Part shown: one piece after another, positions 1 through 9,675 of the stretch
Numbering within the stretch: the first letter of the stretch is position 1
How the letters are laid out: the number at the start of each line of letters is the position of its first letter
Origin: CAVUWL01 sp963700105
GTDB lineage: Bacteria; Actinomycetota; Thermoleophilia; Solirubrobacterales; 70-9
NCBI GenBank assembly: GCA_963700105.1
Contig: CAVOWL010000003.1
Coordinates: 1-64,000, forward strand
Direction of reading: 5' to 3'
DNA length: 64,000 nt
Notes under the pieces: generated by a model
The model's input: the letters and a program-made list of their open reading frames with translations, nothing else
The model's database searches: none
Told to the model about the DNA's origin: nothing
Position numbers and translations under genes: made by a program

Positions 1-43
1 CCTGTCACGCCGGAGGTCGCGGGTTCGAGTCCCGTCGCTCCCG
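1..43 (+). tRNA. tRNA-Asp (anticodon GTC), 3' part only
   Basis: The window opens inside a tRNA. Bases 2-8 form a 7-nt anticodon loop CTGTCAC with GTC at 4-6, followed by the 3' anticodon strand GCCGG (9-13), a 5-nt variable loop, a T arm with stem GCGGG/CCCGT and loop TTCGAGT (19-35), the 3' acceptor strand CGCTCCC (36-42) and discriminator G43, as expected for tRNA-Asp. The following bases are TCC, so CCA does not appear to be encoded. The D arm and 5' acceptor strand lie before the window. Confidence 0.85.
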
Positions 44-555
44 TCCACATAAGTCTCGATTCGCGCCGATCATATGGAGAGACAGCAGGGCGCAGAGCGG
101 GGTCGCCAGGCGGGCGGGTGATTGGGGTGCTGCCCGACCGTCGCGCACCCATCTCCTATTCGCGCGACCGCCACCGCGCCGCTTTCGCACCTCAAGGCAG
201 GAAAGTTTTTATTCGTCGACCTCGACTTCGCCAAGGTCCTCAAGGGTCGCAACCAGTAGGTCGTTGTCCGTCACTCTTCCCCCAGCTTTTACCCATCCTG
301 CGTGGCTGGAGTCTGCTTTCCCCGGTTCAGATTGGCCGATTTTGTGGCCAGCGCTTAAGTAGATCGATGTTCCCATTTTTGGCTCTACAGAGCGAAAAAA
401 ATGCCAAAGACAGCTTGACTTTCGAACTGACCGGTGCTTCGATAGGACCGTTCGCCCAGGGAGGGCGTTACAGACAAGAGACTTGAAGATGGGTCTCGCA
501 ACTCTGAGGCGCAGCGGTCTGAGAGCAGCGGGTCCGAGAAGGAGGAGAGAGATAC
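44..555. other. Gene-poor region upstream of the surface-protein operon
   Basis: No convincing gene is seen. Open frames here have no start context, no recognisable motif and poor codon use. A weak promoter-like TTGACT at 415-420 has only a poor -10 (around 439-446). Base composition is less GC-rich than the downstream genes. The region probably carries the promoter and 5' leader of the following operon. Confidence 0.5.
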
Positions 556-1047
556 ATGCAGGTGGAGGCGCCCGCAAGGACCCAAGGGATACCCCTTGGG
601 TCGCCATGCTCGGGTGCCCCAGCCAGACGACCCGCCTGTCATTCAGTTTCTCGACCGGCACCCGCCCGCATTACCAGGACAACTCTGTCCGCCTCGCGGC
701 GCGCTGTTAGCCACAGAGGAGCCGCCTGTCTCGGCCGGGCCGAGATGATGGCTGCCACCGCCTCTTGTGCCATTGAGTCGACCGCGACTGCAGTTCGCAG
801 ACATTCGAAGCCCATGGGGGACACCGCCCTCACTTCGGACCCCCCCGGGTCCTTTTGCTGCAACCGCCTTACGCTTCCGACCCGCATCACGGGCGAACGC
901 CAGCGGCTCGTTCCCCACTGCGCTGCGCTCGGGTTGTCCGGAACTTCGGACAGATGGACGTGTTGTATGGAGGAGTGCGGGGAAGACAGCGACGCGATCA
1001 GCCCGCCTACTCCATCCGTCGCTCTGAGACCCGGAGTTCCCGCATGA
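556..1047 (+). CDS. Possible 163-aa leader ORF coupled to the operon
   Basis: This open frame starts at ATG 556, preceded by a strong GGAGG-type Shine-Dalgarno around 541-547, and its TGA (1045-1047) overlaps the ATG of the first surface-protein gene as ATGA. That is the same arrangement as the four junctions further down. Against it being a real protein: composition is Cys-, Ser- and Arg-rich without pattern, no signal peptide or domain is recognisable, and codon use is not biased like neighbouring genes. It contains two short hairpins (579-602, 935-952). It may be a translated leader, or chance. Confidence 0.25.
   Translation: MQVEAPARTQGIPLGSPCSGAPARRPACHSVSRPAPARITRTTLSASRRAVSHRGAACLGRAEMMAATASCAIESTATAVRRHSKPMGDTALTSDPPGSFCCNRLTLPTRITGERQRLVPHCAALGLSGTSDRWTCCMEECGEDSDAISPPTPSVALRPGVPA
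579..602 (+). repeat. Perfect 10-bp hairpin in the operon leader
   Basis: GACCCAAGGG (579-588) and CCCTTGGGTC (593-602) are perfect inverted repeats around a 4-nt loop ATAC. No T-run follows, so it is not a standard intrinsic terminator. A second, weaker hairpin TGTCCG/CGGACA lies at 935-952. Confidence 0.55.
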
Positions 1048-2774
1048 AACGCCCCCTCCCACAAACCAGGCTTGCTCTTCCTTCATTCTTGGCTCTCGTT
1101 GCCCTTGCCCTAGCCGCCGCTCCCGCCCAGGCCGCTTATGTTCACCAGTCGGTCAAATCCTTTGCCCTTCCGGGTGTGACATACGGCTCCGGTCCAAGCG
1201 GAGTGGCGATCAACCAGAGCACCGGAGAGGTCTACGTCTCCGCTCCATACAACGGGATCGTCGACGCGCTTGAAGCCTCCGGCGCCCCCGATCCCGTTCA
1301 CCCTGAGCTGACCGAAGCAAACGGCACCACCCCGTATCCCTTCCTCGCCCCTTTTGGAGGGGCTCTCGCCGTCGATAATTCCGGTGGGCCTCATGAGGGC
1401 GACGTATACGCAGTTGAACAAAACGGGACGGTCCTCCAGTTCGGTCCGTCTGGCGCCCGTACAGCCCAAGCTCCCATCTCGGCCACCGACGTGCCCACGG
1501 AAGGAGCTTTACAAGCCGGCAAACTGCCCCCCGTCGTAAACAACGGAGGATTTAGTGCGAATGGGCTGGCCGTTGCCTCCAACGGCGACCTCTACGTAGC
1601 CGACGCCTCCAACAACGTTGTTGACGTATTCGAACCTGACGGCGCCTTCGTATTCCAGCTCGGCAGGGCTCATCTATCTGGTCCCGGCCAAATTGCCCTC
1701 GATCCGTCCAACAATGTCTACGTCGCTGAGGGTCCCGGAGTTGTCGAGCTCGAACAGATCAAACCCGAAATCGGCTTTACCGAAGGCTACAAGGTCTCCT
1801 CTATGGGCGCCTTCGGTGCCGACGGTGTTGCTGTCGATACCGAAGGAAACGTCTTTGCCGACGAGGTCCCGAGCTATTACGGCATATTTATCGCCGAGTT
1901 CCATGCCTCGGTTGGGATCGAAAACTTTGGCTTCGGGATTATCGAGGATGGCGCCAACGTCGCTGTCAATGACACCACCGGCAGTGTCTACGTCGCTGAT
2001 TTTCCCGCGGAGGAGGTGCGTGTATTCGAACGGACCGAAGCCCCCAAGCCTCCCACGATCGTCGCACCCACGATTAGCGCCACGTCTTCCGCCGCTCTGG
2101 CTCCGACCAAAACCGCATTGAATGCTGAAATCAATCCTGGCTTCGGCGCCACCGTCTACCGATTCCAATACGGGACCACAAGCTCATACGGATCCAGCAC
2201 CCCGATCAGCGAATCGATCGGCTCCGATGACACTGACCACCCCGTGGTCTCCGACATCTCGGGCCTCAGCCCCGCCACCACATATCATTACCGTGCCGTC
2301 GCGATCAACTTCGCCGGTACCACCCATGGACCGGATGAGACCTTCACTACTCCGAACCTGCCTGAAGTCAGCGGCGCCAGCGCCTCCGCTGTTACCCCCA
2401 ACAGCGTAACGCTACGGGCTGAAGTCAATCCGGAGTTCGCGGCCACCACCTACCAATTCCAATACGGAACCAGTGCAACCTATGGATCGAGCACCCCAGA
2501 GAGCTCCTCGGTCGGAGCTGACCACGTCGCTCACACCGTCAGCACAACCATTTCGGGACTCACCCCAGCTCAGACCTACCACTTCCGGATTGTCGCGACC
2601 AACTCATTTGGCACCACCGACGGACTTGACCAGACCTTTACCACCGCAGCCGCCACACCTTCCCCGATCGTTTCGCCGAAGCCATGCCGGAAAAACTATG
2701 TCAAAAGGCACGGCAAATGCATAAAGAAACCGCATCTGAAGGCCAAGCATCTCGGCCGCGGGGGTAAACGGTGA
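1044..2774 (+). CDS. Exported NHL-repeat protein with two Fn3-like repeats (operon gene A)
   Basis: A 576-aa protein of unknown function. Start ATG 1044 has GGAG 8 nt upstream and gives a clean signal peptide (basic n-region, hydrophobic core, AQAA cleavage region near residue 24). Residues ~25-335 read as NHL-type beta-propeller blades ('GVAIN..TGEVYVS', 'GLAVASNGDLYVAD'). Two Fn3/Ig-like repeats follow (~341-435 and ~442-535), each with the 'YxFQYGTxxxYGSSTP' signature. The end is basic, with two cysteines in 'CRKNYVKRHGKCIKK' and a final GRGGKR. It opens a five-gene overlapping operon; its TGA overlaps the next GTG. Probable location is outside the membrane or in the wall. An in-frame extension to 855 exists but would bury the signal peptide. 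Exported repeat protein: sure; role: unknown. Confidence 0.85.
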   Translation: MKRPLPQTRLALPSFLALVALALAAAPAQAAYVHQSVKSFALPGVTYGSGPSGVAINQSTGEVYVSAPYNGIVDALEASGAPDPVHPELTEANGTTPYPFLAPFGGALAVDNSGGPHEGDVYAVEQNGTVLQFGPSGARTAQAPISATDVPTEGALQAGKLPPVVNNGGFSANGLAVASNGDLYVADASNNVVDVFEPDGAFVFQLGRAHLSGPGQIALDPSNNVYVAEGPGVVELEQIKPEIGFTEGYKVSSMGAFGADGVAVDTEGNVFADEVPSYYGIFIAEFHASVGIENFGFGIIEDGANVAVNDTTGSVYVADFPAEEVRVFERTEAPKPPTIVAPTISATSSAALAPTKTALNAEINPGFGATVYRFQYGTTSSYGSSTPISESIGSDDTDHPVVSDISGLSPATTYHYRAVAINFAGTTHGPDETFTTPNLPEVSGASASAVTPNSVTLRAEVNPEFAATTYQFQYGTSATYGSSTPESSSVGADHVAHTVSTTISGLTPAQTYHFRIVATNSFGTTDGLDQTFTTAAATPSPIVSPKPCRKNYVKRHGKCIKKPHLKAKHLGRGGKR

Positions 2775-5700
2775 GCACCTTCACTCACAGAAACTCTTTG
2801 GGGTCAACCATCGTGGCCGCGGGCCTCCGCAACTCCCGCCGGTGCGGGATGAGCCGCAGGGCTCTGATCACCGCCGCCAGTCTGGCAGCGGTCTTTGCGA
2901 GCACCCTGCTGTTCTCGACGGGTTCCGCCCTTGCCTACAGTCCGCGCACGTTTGAAGCAAAGCTCCCAGTGGGACCGGCCCCGGCTGAACAGATCGCGAT
3001 TGACTCGGCAAATCGGATATGGGCCACCGAAAGCATTGGGGGCGGTTTCAGGCTCTTCGAGTTCAACGCGCTAAACGAAAGGCTACCCAACACGATCGAA
3101 ACCGGTGGACGCCTTGAAGGTTCAATGGCTATTGATCATTCACACAACAACTACCTCTACTTTCCCGACAGCTTCGACCAGCAGATCCGCGTATACAACA
3201 CTTCAGGTGTCGAACTGCCAGAAAAAACAATAAGCAAAGAAGGTCGCCTCGCAATCGCATTTGACAATTCGTCCGAATCAACATCAGGTCACCTCTTCGT
3301 AACACGATCGCCGCACGAAGGGGAAGGTGAATTCAATGGAGTTGAACTATTTAGCGAAACCGGCAAACCAATTAACTTTTCTCGCACCGAAGAATCGAAC
3401 CCTCCGGCCTATCTCAGCGGAAATAGACTGACCGGCACGCCTGCAGGCAGTTTTCCGTCCGGCTTCCGTGTCCCTTACCCAAGCGCGCTAGCCGTCGGAC
3501 CGGACGGCGAACTTTTCATTGTCAGTAGCCAGCACGCAATCGACGAGTATAAATCCAGCGGTGAATTCCTGCGCGAAATCACTGGCGCTGGTGCACCAGG
3601 AGAATTCGCCCCAGGCTCAATCGCCGTGGATCCGACATCCGGTGATCTCCTCGCGGTCGATGAACACGCAGTCGAGGAGTATTCTTCCTCCGGTGTCTAC
3701 TTAGGTGAGATCAACGGTACGGAGGTACCCGGCGCCTTCGAACCGGCAGGCATCGCCGTTAACTCCCAGGGCTTCCTATACGTCGTCAATGGCACGTCCG
3801 TCGACATTTTTAGTCCCACGGTCGTCCTCCCCAAGGTCACCTACCCTGGGGTCTCAGAAGGAACCCAAACCTCCGCCACCTTGAACGCCGAAGTCAATCC
3901 AGATAACGGCGGCGAAATCACGAGCTGCGAATTTGAATATGTCGAAGAATCTGCTTACCACCCCGAAGCTGCCAAACCGTTTGCAGAAGCACACAAGACT
4001 CCCTGCTCCCAGCAGCTTCCCATTTCCGGTACATCGCCAGCCGCGGTAAGCGCCAATATCTCAAATATTGCCCCAGGGGTCACCTATTACTATCGCCTTG
4101 TGGTAGGCAACAAAAGCGGCACCACTGAAGCACTGCCCCGGACTTTCGATCTTCGCGCTCCCTCGATTAGCGGCGTTTCGGCTGGGAATCTCACCGAAAC
4201 GACTGCTGAGCTCACCGCCAACATTAACCCCGAAGGCGCCGACACGACCTACCATTTCGAATACGGGCCGACCACCAGCTACGGAAGCAGCGCGCCGGTT
4301 CCCGCCGCAGATATCGGGTCCTTCGATTCCTTACAGTCCGTTAGTGTCCACCTCACGAATCTAGAAAAGGGTGCTGTCTATCATTTCCGGCTTGTTGCCG
4401 AAAACGCGATCGGCACCACTACCGGCGAAGATCAGACCTTTAACTTCTTTCCGCCGAGCTGCCCGAATGCCACCCTTCGTCAACAGTCAGGTACCGCATT
4501 TTTGCCAGACTGTCGCGCCTATGAGCTAGTTTCTCCCGGCGACGCCGGTGGCACCGTACTTTTTCCTGAGGGTCCGCAATCTCCGTTGGCCACCCAGCCT
4601 TCGCGCTTTGCTTTCGGCGGCATCCTCGGCGAAATCCCCGAAGCCGGTGGTGAACCTCCCTCTGAGCGCGGCGACCTCTACATTGCCACGCGGAGCGATA
4701 CCGGCTGGACTTCCCGATACATAGGTCCTCCGGCCACCCAGACGCTGATCGCGGACGGACCGCCGAATGAAGATGGCTACATCCAAGATGTGCCCTCAGG
4801 CGTGCTCACCGATTCCAAAATGAGCCAATTTTTAGACTGGGATGACCCCTATAACGGAATCGCCACCAACTCTGAACCTCCTATTTCCTATGCCCCATAT
4901 CTTCGGGACTCAGAAGGAAACTTCCTCGGGCGCCTTCCGACGAACCTCGGAACAGTTCCTGGGGGAGCGCAAGCTGGGGAACTTCTGACCGGCGGAGTCA
5001 AAGCGTCGCCCGAATTCAACCATTACTTCTTCTCGTCGACTGCGGAGCTCTCATTCGCACCCGGAGCCCTGACCCACGAACCTGGTTCAGCATACGATGA
5101 CAATCTGGAAGAAAATACGGTGACGCTGATCTCCAAGCTTGCCAATGGTGGCGCCATAGAAGAAGGAGGCGGGGAATTCATCACATTCCCAGGAGTGTCT
5201 GCCGATGGCTCTCACATTCTCATGTCGACGGGGTATTCGTGCACCTACGGCTGTAATCCCAATTACAATTACGGGGCCAACCGTCATCTGTTTATGCGCG
5301 TAAATGGTGGCCCAACAGGAGTAACCTACGAAATCGCCCCAGGCCACCCTGTTCACTATGTCGGGATGAATGCCGACGGATCAAAGGTCTACTTTACGTC
5401 CGCCGAAAAGCTCACCCCCGAAGCCGAAGATACGAGTACCAACCTCTACATGTGGTCTGAACAGGGCGAACTCAAAGGCGCTCCCCTAACTCTCATCTCA
5501 AAACCAAGTGGCTCCAGTGGGACCGGAAACCCGGTATGCCCCGCTGCGAATTGGACCAAAGAATGTGGGGTGGTGCCGATTGTGAACGTCCCTTCGAAGT
5601 TCCTCAGCGATTCCATACTCAACGGCGGTCCTGGTGGAAATGGGCTCTCCGACAATTCGATTGCGGCCGAAAACGGCGACATCTACTTCATTTCACCGCA

Positions 5701-6559
5701 ACAGCTTGATGGGGCTCAGGGTATTCTCGGTCAACAGAACTTGTACGACTATCGGGAAGGCAAGATCCAGTACGTGACCACGTTCACCACCGGTCCGTTC
5801 TGCGCCGACAGCATTGATTGCAGCGAAGGTCCATTGGTCAGGATTCAAGTCTCTGCTAATGACAGCCACATGGCCTTTCTCACCGCCAGCCAAATCACCT
5901 CCTACGACAACGCAGGACATCTCGAGATGTATACATACGACGCGACAAGTGGAAACGTTCATTGTGTGTCCTGCCTTCCAGATGGTGCACCGCCAACCTC
6001 CGACGTTGAAGCCAGCGACAACGGGCTGTTCATGACCGAAGACGGCCGAACGTTTTTCAGCACCGCTGATCCGCTCGTCCCCCAAGATACCGACGGCATT
6101 CGCGATGTCTATGAGTACGTCGATGGCCGACCCCAGCTGATCTCTTCCGGCACCAGCGAAAGGGAAATAGGGGTCGCGGTTGTCCATCCTCCGGGACTGG
6201 ACCGGGCCGGCTTGGTCGGGGTGAGCGCCAATGGCACCGACGTCTACTTTTCCACATTCGACACACTTGTGGCTAGGGATCACAACGGAAATTCCGCACT
6301 CAAGTTCTATGACGCCCGCACCGATGGCGGCTTTGCTGAACCGCCCTCATCGGCCCCCTGCGCGGCGGCCGATGAGTGCGCGGGGCCCGGCAGCTCTCCG
6401 CCTGCCGCGACCCCGAATGGCACTGGTGCCAACCTCGGTTCCCTCGGAAATTTCCAAAACTCGTCCAGCGTCCATCACACCAAAAAGCCCCAAAAGCGCC
6501 ATCATCGTCGCAAGCGCCAGGGGCGCCGTGCAAGGACCGATCGGGGAGCTGGCAGATGA
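2771..6559 (+). CDS. Giant exported NHL / Fn3-like / PD40-like protein with DCRAYELVS motif (operon gene B)
   Basis: A 1262-aa exported protein of unknown function. GTG 2771 overlaps the previous stop (GTGA), with GGGGG (2760-2764) 6 nt upstream; ATG 2849 is an alternative that trims a long n-region. A hydrophobic signal segment ends near 'ALAYS' (residue ~56). Order: NHL-like blades ~60-350; one divergent and one typical Fn3-like repeat ~355-560 ('YHFEYGPTTSYGSS'); a short Cys segment with 'LPDCRAYELVSPGDAGG' (~575-592); a TolB/PD40-like propeller ~600-1190 with repeated 'S.DGSHILMS' or 'ADGSKVYFTS' strands; a linker with 'DECAGPGSSPP'; and an Arg/Lys/His-rich tail. Gene 9672-14612 is its paralogue. 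GC is lower around 3140-3450. Confidence 0.85.
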   Translation: MSTFTHRNSLGSTIVAAGLRNSRRCGMSRRALITAASLAAVFASTLLFSTGSALAYSPRTFEAKLPVGPAPAEQIAIDSANRIWATESIGGGFRLFEFNALNERLPNTIETGGRLEGSMAIDHSHNNYLYFPDSFDQQIRVYNTSGVELPEKTISKEGRLAIAFDNSSESTSGHLFVTRSPHEGEGEFNGVELFSETGKPINFSRTEESNPPAYLSGNRLTGTPAGSFPSGFRVPYPSALAVGPDGELFIVSSQHAIDEYKSSGEFLREITGAGAPGEFAPGSIAVDPTSGDLLAVDEHAVEEYSSSGVYLGEINGTEVPGAFEPAGIAVNSQGFLYVVNGTSVDIFSPTVVLPKVTYPGVSEGTQTSATLNAEVNPDNGGEITSCEFEYVEESAYHPEAAKPFAEAHKTPCSQQLPISGTSPAAVSANISNIAPGVTYYYRLVVGNKSGTTEALPRTFDLRAPSISGVSAGNLTETTAELTANINPEGADTTYHFEYGPTTSYGSSAPVPAADIGSFDSLQSVSVHLTNLEKGAVYHFRLVAENAIGTTTGEDQTFNFFPPSCPNATLRQQSGTAFLPDCRAYELVSPGDAGGTVLFPEGPQSPLATQPSRFAFGGILGEIPEAGGEPPSERGDLYIATRSDTGWTSRYIGPPATQTLIADGPPNEDGYIQDVPSGVLTDSKMSQFLDWDDPYNGIATNSEPPISYAPYLRDSEGNFLGRLPTNLGTVPGGAQAGELLTGGVKASPEFNHYFFSSTAELSFAPGALTHEPGSAYDDNLEENTVTLISKLANGGAIEEGGGEFITFPGVSADGSHILMSTGYSCTYGCNPNYNYGANRHLFMRVNGGPTGVTYEIAPGHPVHYVGMNADGSKVYFTSAEKLTPEAEDTSTNLYMWSEQGELKGAPLTLISKPSGSSGTGNPVCPAANWTKECGVVPIVNVPSKFLSDSILNGGPGGNGLSDNSIAAENGDIYFISPQQLDGAQGILGQQNLYDYREGKIQYVTTFTTGPFCADSIDCSEGPLVRIQVSANDSHMAFLTASQITSYDNAGHLEMYTYDATSGNVHCVSCLPDGAPPTSDVEASDNGLFMTEDGRTFFSTADPLVPQDTDGIRDVYEYVDGRPQLISSGTSEREIGVAVVHPPGLDRAGLVGVSANGTDVYFSTFDTLVARDHNGNSALKFYDARTDGGFAEPPSSAPCAAADECAGPGSSPPAATPNGTGANLGSLGNFQNSSSVHHTKKPQKRHHRRKRQGRRARTDRGAGR

Positions 6560-9500
6560 GTTCACGCCGCACCCTGATGGTCGCACTCGCGTTCCTAACC
6601 GTCGGATCCTTGGCCGTTGCGCCGACCGCTGCGTCTGCCAACCCACTACCGATTCCTGTCGCCACAACCGGACCGGCTTCGAATATCATTACCGGCAAGG
6701 CTCCGAGCGCCACTCTTTCAGGCGAAGTTGATCCGACCGGTGGTGAAGTAACCACCTGTTACTTCCAAATTCGCGGCGAACAGCACTATGAAGTCCAATA
6801 TTTGAATGGTGCGGGGTGGTTTGGTCACAATGTCGATGAACGTAAGATTCCCTGTGCCCAGGCCCTTCCCTACTCTGGCCCTACCGAAGTAACGGCAAAT
6901 GTCTCGGGTCTTTATCTTGGCACGACATATGAATATAATCTCGTCGCTTCCAACTCAAGCCACACGTTTTACGGGGGGTTAAAGAGCTTCAGGGTTCCCG
7001 GTCTGCCGATCGTCGACTTTCGGCCGATGCCGTCCACGACCCAGGCTGGAGGCCATCCCAACATTCGTACCAGATTCGACTGGGCCAACCGCGAAGCGCT
7101 AGGCTTTCCCAGCACATGTGACTGTGAGGATGCTCGCACGGTCACCAACCATCTGCCGGCCGGGGTGATCGGCAATCCTCATGCCGTTCCCTATTGCACC
7201 ACGGCCCAACTCGGTACCTTCACCTGCCCTCCCGACAGCCAAATCGGGACTATCTGGACCGACTTCCTTTCAGGAGATTTCTTTTCTCCCCTCTACAACA
7301 TTGAACCCGACCCTGATCAGGCGGGATTGCTCGGCTTCGAGTTTCCATTCACCAACTCGCCGGCCTTCCTAGAACTTAGCGCTCGAACCGGCAGCGATTA
7401 TGGTCTCGATGCGACGCTTGCGAATGTCCCTCAGACGGTTCCACCCGAAGGCAGCATAGTCACCCTCTGGGGGGTCCCCGCTGATCCCAGCCATGATGCC
7501 TATCGCGTCGCGTACGGATTTCATTGCGGTGACGAGGCGTCCGAAGAACCGCCCTTGGAAGTGGGAACGCGACCGCCGTGCGATGGGGCCCCTCCCACGC
7601 CATCCACCAGCCCTCGTATCCCGTTCCTCGAGAATCCCACTACCTGCGGCGAATCGCTCACCTCCGAACTCGAAGTCCTAGCCTACGACACCGGCATCAG
7701 CATCGCCGAATCGCCCTACCCCGCCACCACCGGTTGCGATCAGCTCTCCTTCAACCCTTCTCTGTCTGCCCAGCCGACCACTACCGCGACTGACACCCCA
7801 TCAGGACTTGAAGTCAACCTCAGCGTCCCTCAGCAGCAGAGCCCCGAAGTTCCCTCGCCCTCCGAGATCCGCGCGGCCACCATCAAGCTCCCTCAGGGCT
7901 TCGCGATCAACACCGGCTCTGCCGACGGCAAGAGCGCATGCACCGACGCCGAAGCAAGGCTTGGAACTCCCAAGGAAGCGCTGTGCCCCGAAACCTCCAA
8001 GGTCGGCACGGTCACCCTCAACAGCTCTGCCCTTCCCGGCCCAATTCCCGGGTTTGTCTACCTGCTCGAGCCGAAGGCCGGTGATCGCTACCGAATACTG
8101 CTCTCCGCCAACGGCTTTGCCACCCACGTCAAGGTAGTCGGCTCGGTCACTCCCAACCCCACGACGGGTCAGCTCACCACCTCGTTCCCGGATCTGCCCC
8201 AGAGTCCTTTCTCTGACTTCAACATCCATTTCTTCGGTTCCGAAAGGGGCCTCCTCGCCACTCCGACCCAGTGCGGGAAATACGCCGTGGAAAGCACCTT
8301 CACCCCCTGGGACTCCGCCCTGCCCGAACAAACATCCACCCAGTACTTCAGCCTAACCTCTGGGCCTGGCGGCGCATCCTGCCCCGGTCCCACCCGACCA
8401 TTTACCCCGGGATTCCAGGCTTCCTCGATCAACAGCACCGCCGCTGCGCACAGCCCTTTTTCACTCCAAGTTACCCGTAACGACGGCGATCAGAACCTCA
8501 GCTCGATCAACGTCACCACCCCGCCGGGCTTCTCGGCCACGCTCAGGGGCATCCCCTACTGCTCTGACGCTGCCCTGGCAGCCGCAGCCGCCCCCAGCTA
8601 CTCTGGCCTGCAACAGCAATCAAATCCGAGCTGCCCGTCGAGTTCTCAGATCGGCACCGCCACCGTCGGCGCCGGCGCCGGCAGCCACCCAGTCTACCTC
8701 CCAGGCCAGGTCTACCTCGCCGGCCCCTACAAGGGAGCCCCTCTGAGTCTCGCCGTGATTACCCCCGCGGTTTCGGGCCCATATGACCTGGGCAGCGTAG
8801 TCGTGCGGGCAGCAATCAACGTCAACCCCGAAACTGCCCAGATCACCGCAGTCTCCGACCCCCTGCCCCAGATTTTCGAAGGGATACCGCTCAGGTTGCG
8901 ATCGGTGTTGGTCAATCTCAACCGCCCAAACTTCACCCTGAACCCGACCAACTGCGATCCTCTCGCGGTCAATACCCAGATATTCGGCTCCGAAGGCGCC
9001 GTCGCTTCCCCCTCAGAACACTTCCAGGCCGCCAACTGCCGTACGCTCCCCTTCGCCCCCAAGCTCAGTTTGAATCTGACCGGTGGCGTTCACCGCCGCG
9101 GGCACCCCGCGATTCAGGCCACCCTGCAGACAGATCCCGGCGAAGCGAACCCGAGCAGCGTTTCCGTCACGCTCCCCTCGGGTGAGCTGCTCGATAACGC
9201 CCATATTGGAACCGTTTGTACCAAACCTCAGTTTGCCCAAAACGCCTGTCCTTCAGGCTCGCTGATTGGCAGCGCCGAAGTATCCACGCCGCTACTTGAT
9301 CAGCCGCTCAAGGGACCTGTGTACCTGCGCTCTTCCAGCCACGGCCTCCCCGATCTGGCCATAGCGCTGCAGGGCCAGATTCCGATCACGGTGATCGGAC
9401 AGGTCAGCTCGGTCGATGCCGGGCTGCGCACGACATTTCCGGCCATCCCCGACGTGCCGGTCGGCCGTTTCACCGTCGACTTCTTCGGCGGCAGCAAGGG

Positions 9501-9675
9501 CCTCGTCCAGAACAGTGAAACTCTCTGCGGCGCTCATAAGAAGGCGACGCTTCAGATGGTGGGTCAGAACGGTAGGGCCAGCTCTCAGCGCTCCGAACTC
9601 CAGGTCTCCTGCGGCAAAGGCAATGAAGCCCGTATGGCGCACAGAGCACACAGCAATCGGAAGGCCCTCCGATGA
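6556..9675 (+). CDS. Exported four-module Cys-repeat protein (operon gene C)
   Basis: A 1039-aa protein of unknown function. ATG 6556 overlaps the upstream stop as ATGA with GGGGAG (6543-6548) 7 nt before it, and starts a signal peptide ending near 'ASANP' (~residue 29). After one Fn3-like repeat (~45-150) come four divergent copies of a module beginning around residues 199, 445, 654 and 873. Each has the outline 'P.G....C....CP..S.IG', then a 'G.VYL' strand and a closing Cys. The paralogue at 14609-17500 shows the same four modules in the same order. The basic C-terminus ends 'NRKALR', whose codons carry the next gene's Shine-Dalgarno. Paired cysteines suggest extracellular disulfides (inference). 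Confidence 0.85.
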   Translation: MSSRRTLMVALAFLTVGSLAVAPTAASANPLPIPVATTGPASNIITGKAPSATLSGEVDPTGGEVTTCYFQIRGEQHYEVQYLNGAGWFGHNVDERKIPCAQALPYSGPTEVTANVSGLYLGTTYEYNLVASNSSHTFYGGLKSFRVPGLPIVDFRPMPSTTQAGGHPNIRTRFDWANREALGFPSTCDCEDARTVTNHLPAGVIGNPHAVPYCTTAQLGTFTCPPDSQIGTIWTDFLSGDFFSPLYNIEPDPDQAGLLGFEFPFTNSPAFLELSARTGSDYGLDATLANVPQTVPPEGSIVTLWGVPADPSHDAYRVAYGFHCGDEASEEPPLEVGTRPPCDGAPPTPSTSPRIPFLENPTTCGESLTSELEVLAYDTGISIAESPYPATTGCDQLSFNPSLSAQPTTTATDTPSGLEVNLSVPQQQSPEVPSPSEIRAATIKLPQGFAINTGSADGKSACTDAEARLGTPKEALCPETSKVGTVTLNSSALPGPIPGFVYLLEPKAGDRYRILLSANGFATHVKVVGSVTPNPTTGQLTTSFPDLPQSPFSDFNIHFFGSERGLLATPTQCGKYAVESTFTPWDSALPEQTSTQYFSLTSGPGGASCPGPTRPFTPGFQASSINSTAAAHSPFSLQVTRNDGDQNLSSINVTTPPGFSATLRGIPYCSDAALAAAAAPSYSGLQQQSNPSCPSSSQIGTATVGAGAGSHPVYLPGQVYLAGPYKGAPLSLAVITPAVSGPYDLGSVVVRAAINVNPETAQITAVSDPLPQIFEGIPLRLRSVLVNLNRPNFTLNPTNCDPLAVNTQIFGSEGAVASPSEHFQAANCRTLPFAPKLSLNLTGGVHRRGHPAIQATLQTDPGEANPSSVSVTLPSGELLDNAHIGTVCTKPQFAQNACPSGSLIGSAEVSTPLLDQPLKGPVYLRSSSHGLPDLAIALQGQIPITVIGQVSSVDAGLRTTFPAIPDVPVGRFTVDFFGGSKGLVQNSETLCGAHKKATLQMVGQNGRASSQRSELQVSCGKGNEARMAHRAHSNRKALR

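Noticed and set aside
415..446. TTGACT promoter for the surface operon
   Set aside because: The -35 is good but no acceptable -10 at 16-18 nt spacing; kept only as a remark.
209..1086. Several minus-strand open frames before the operon
   Set aside because: No start context or motif; they overlap one another and the plus-strand candidate leader.
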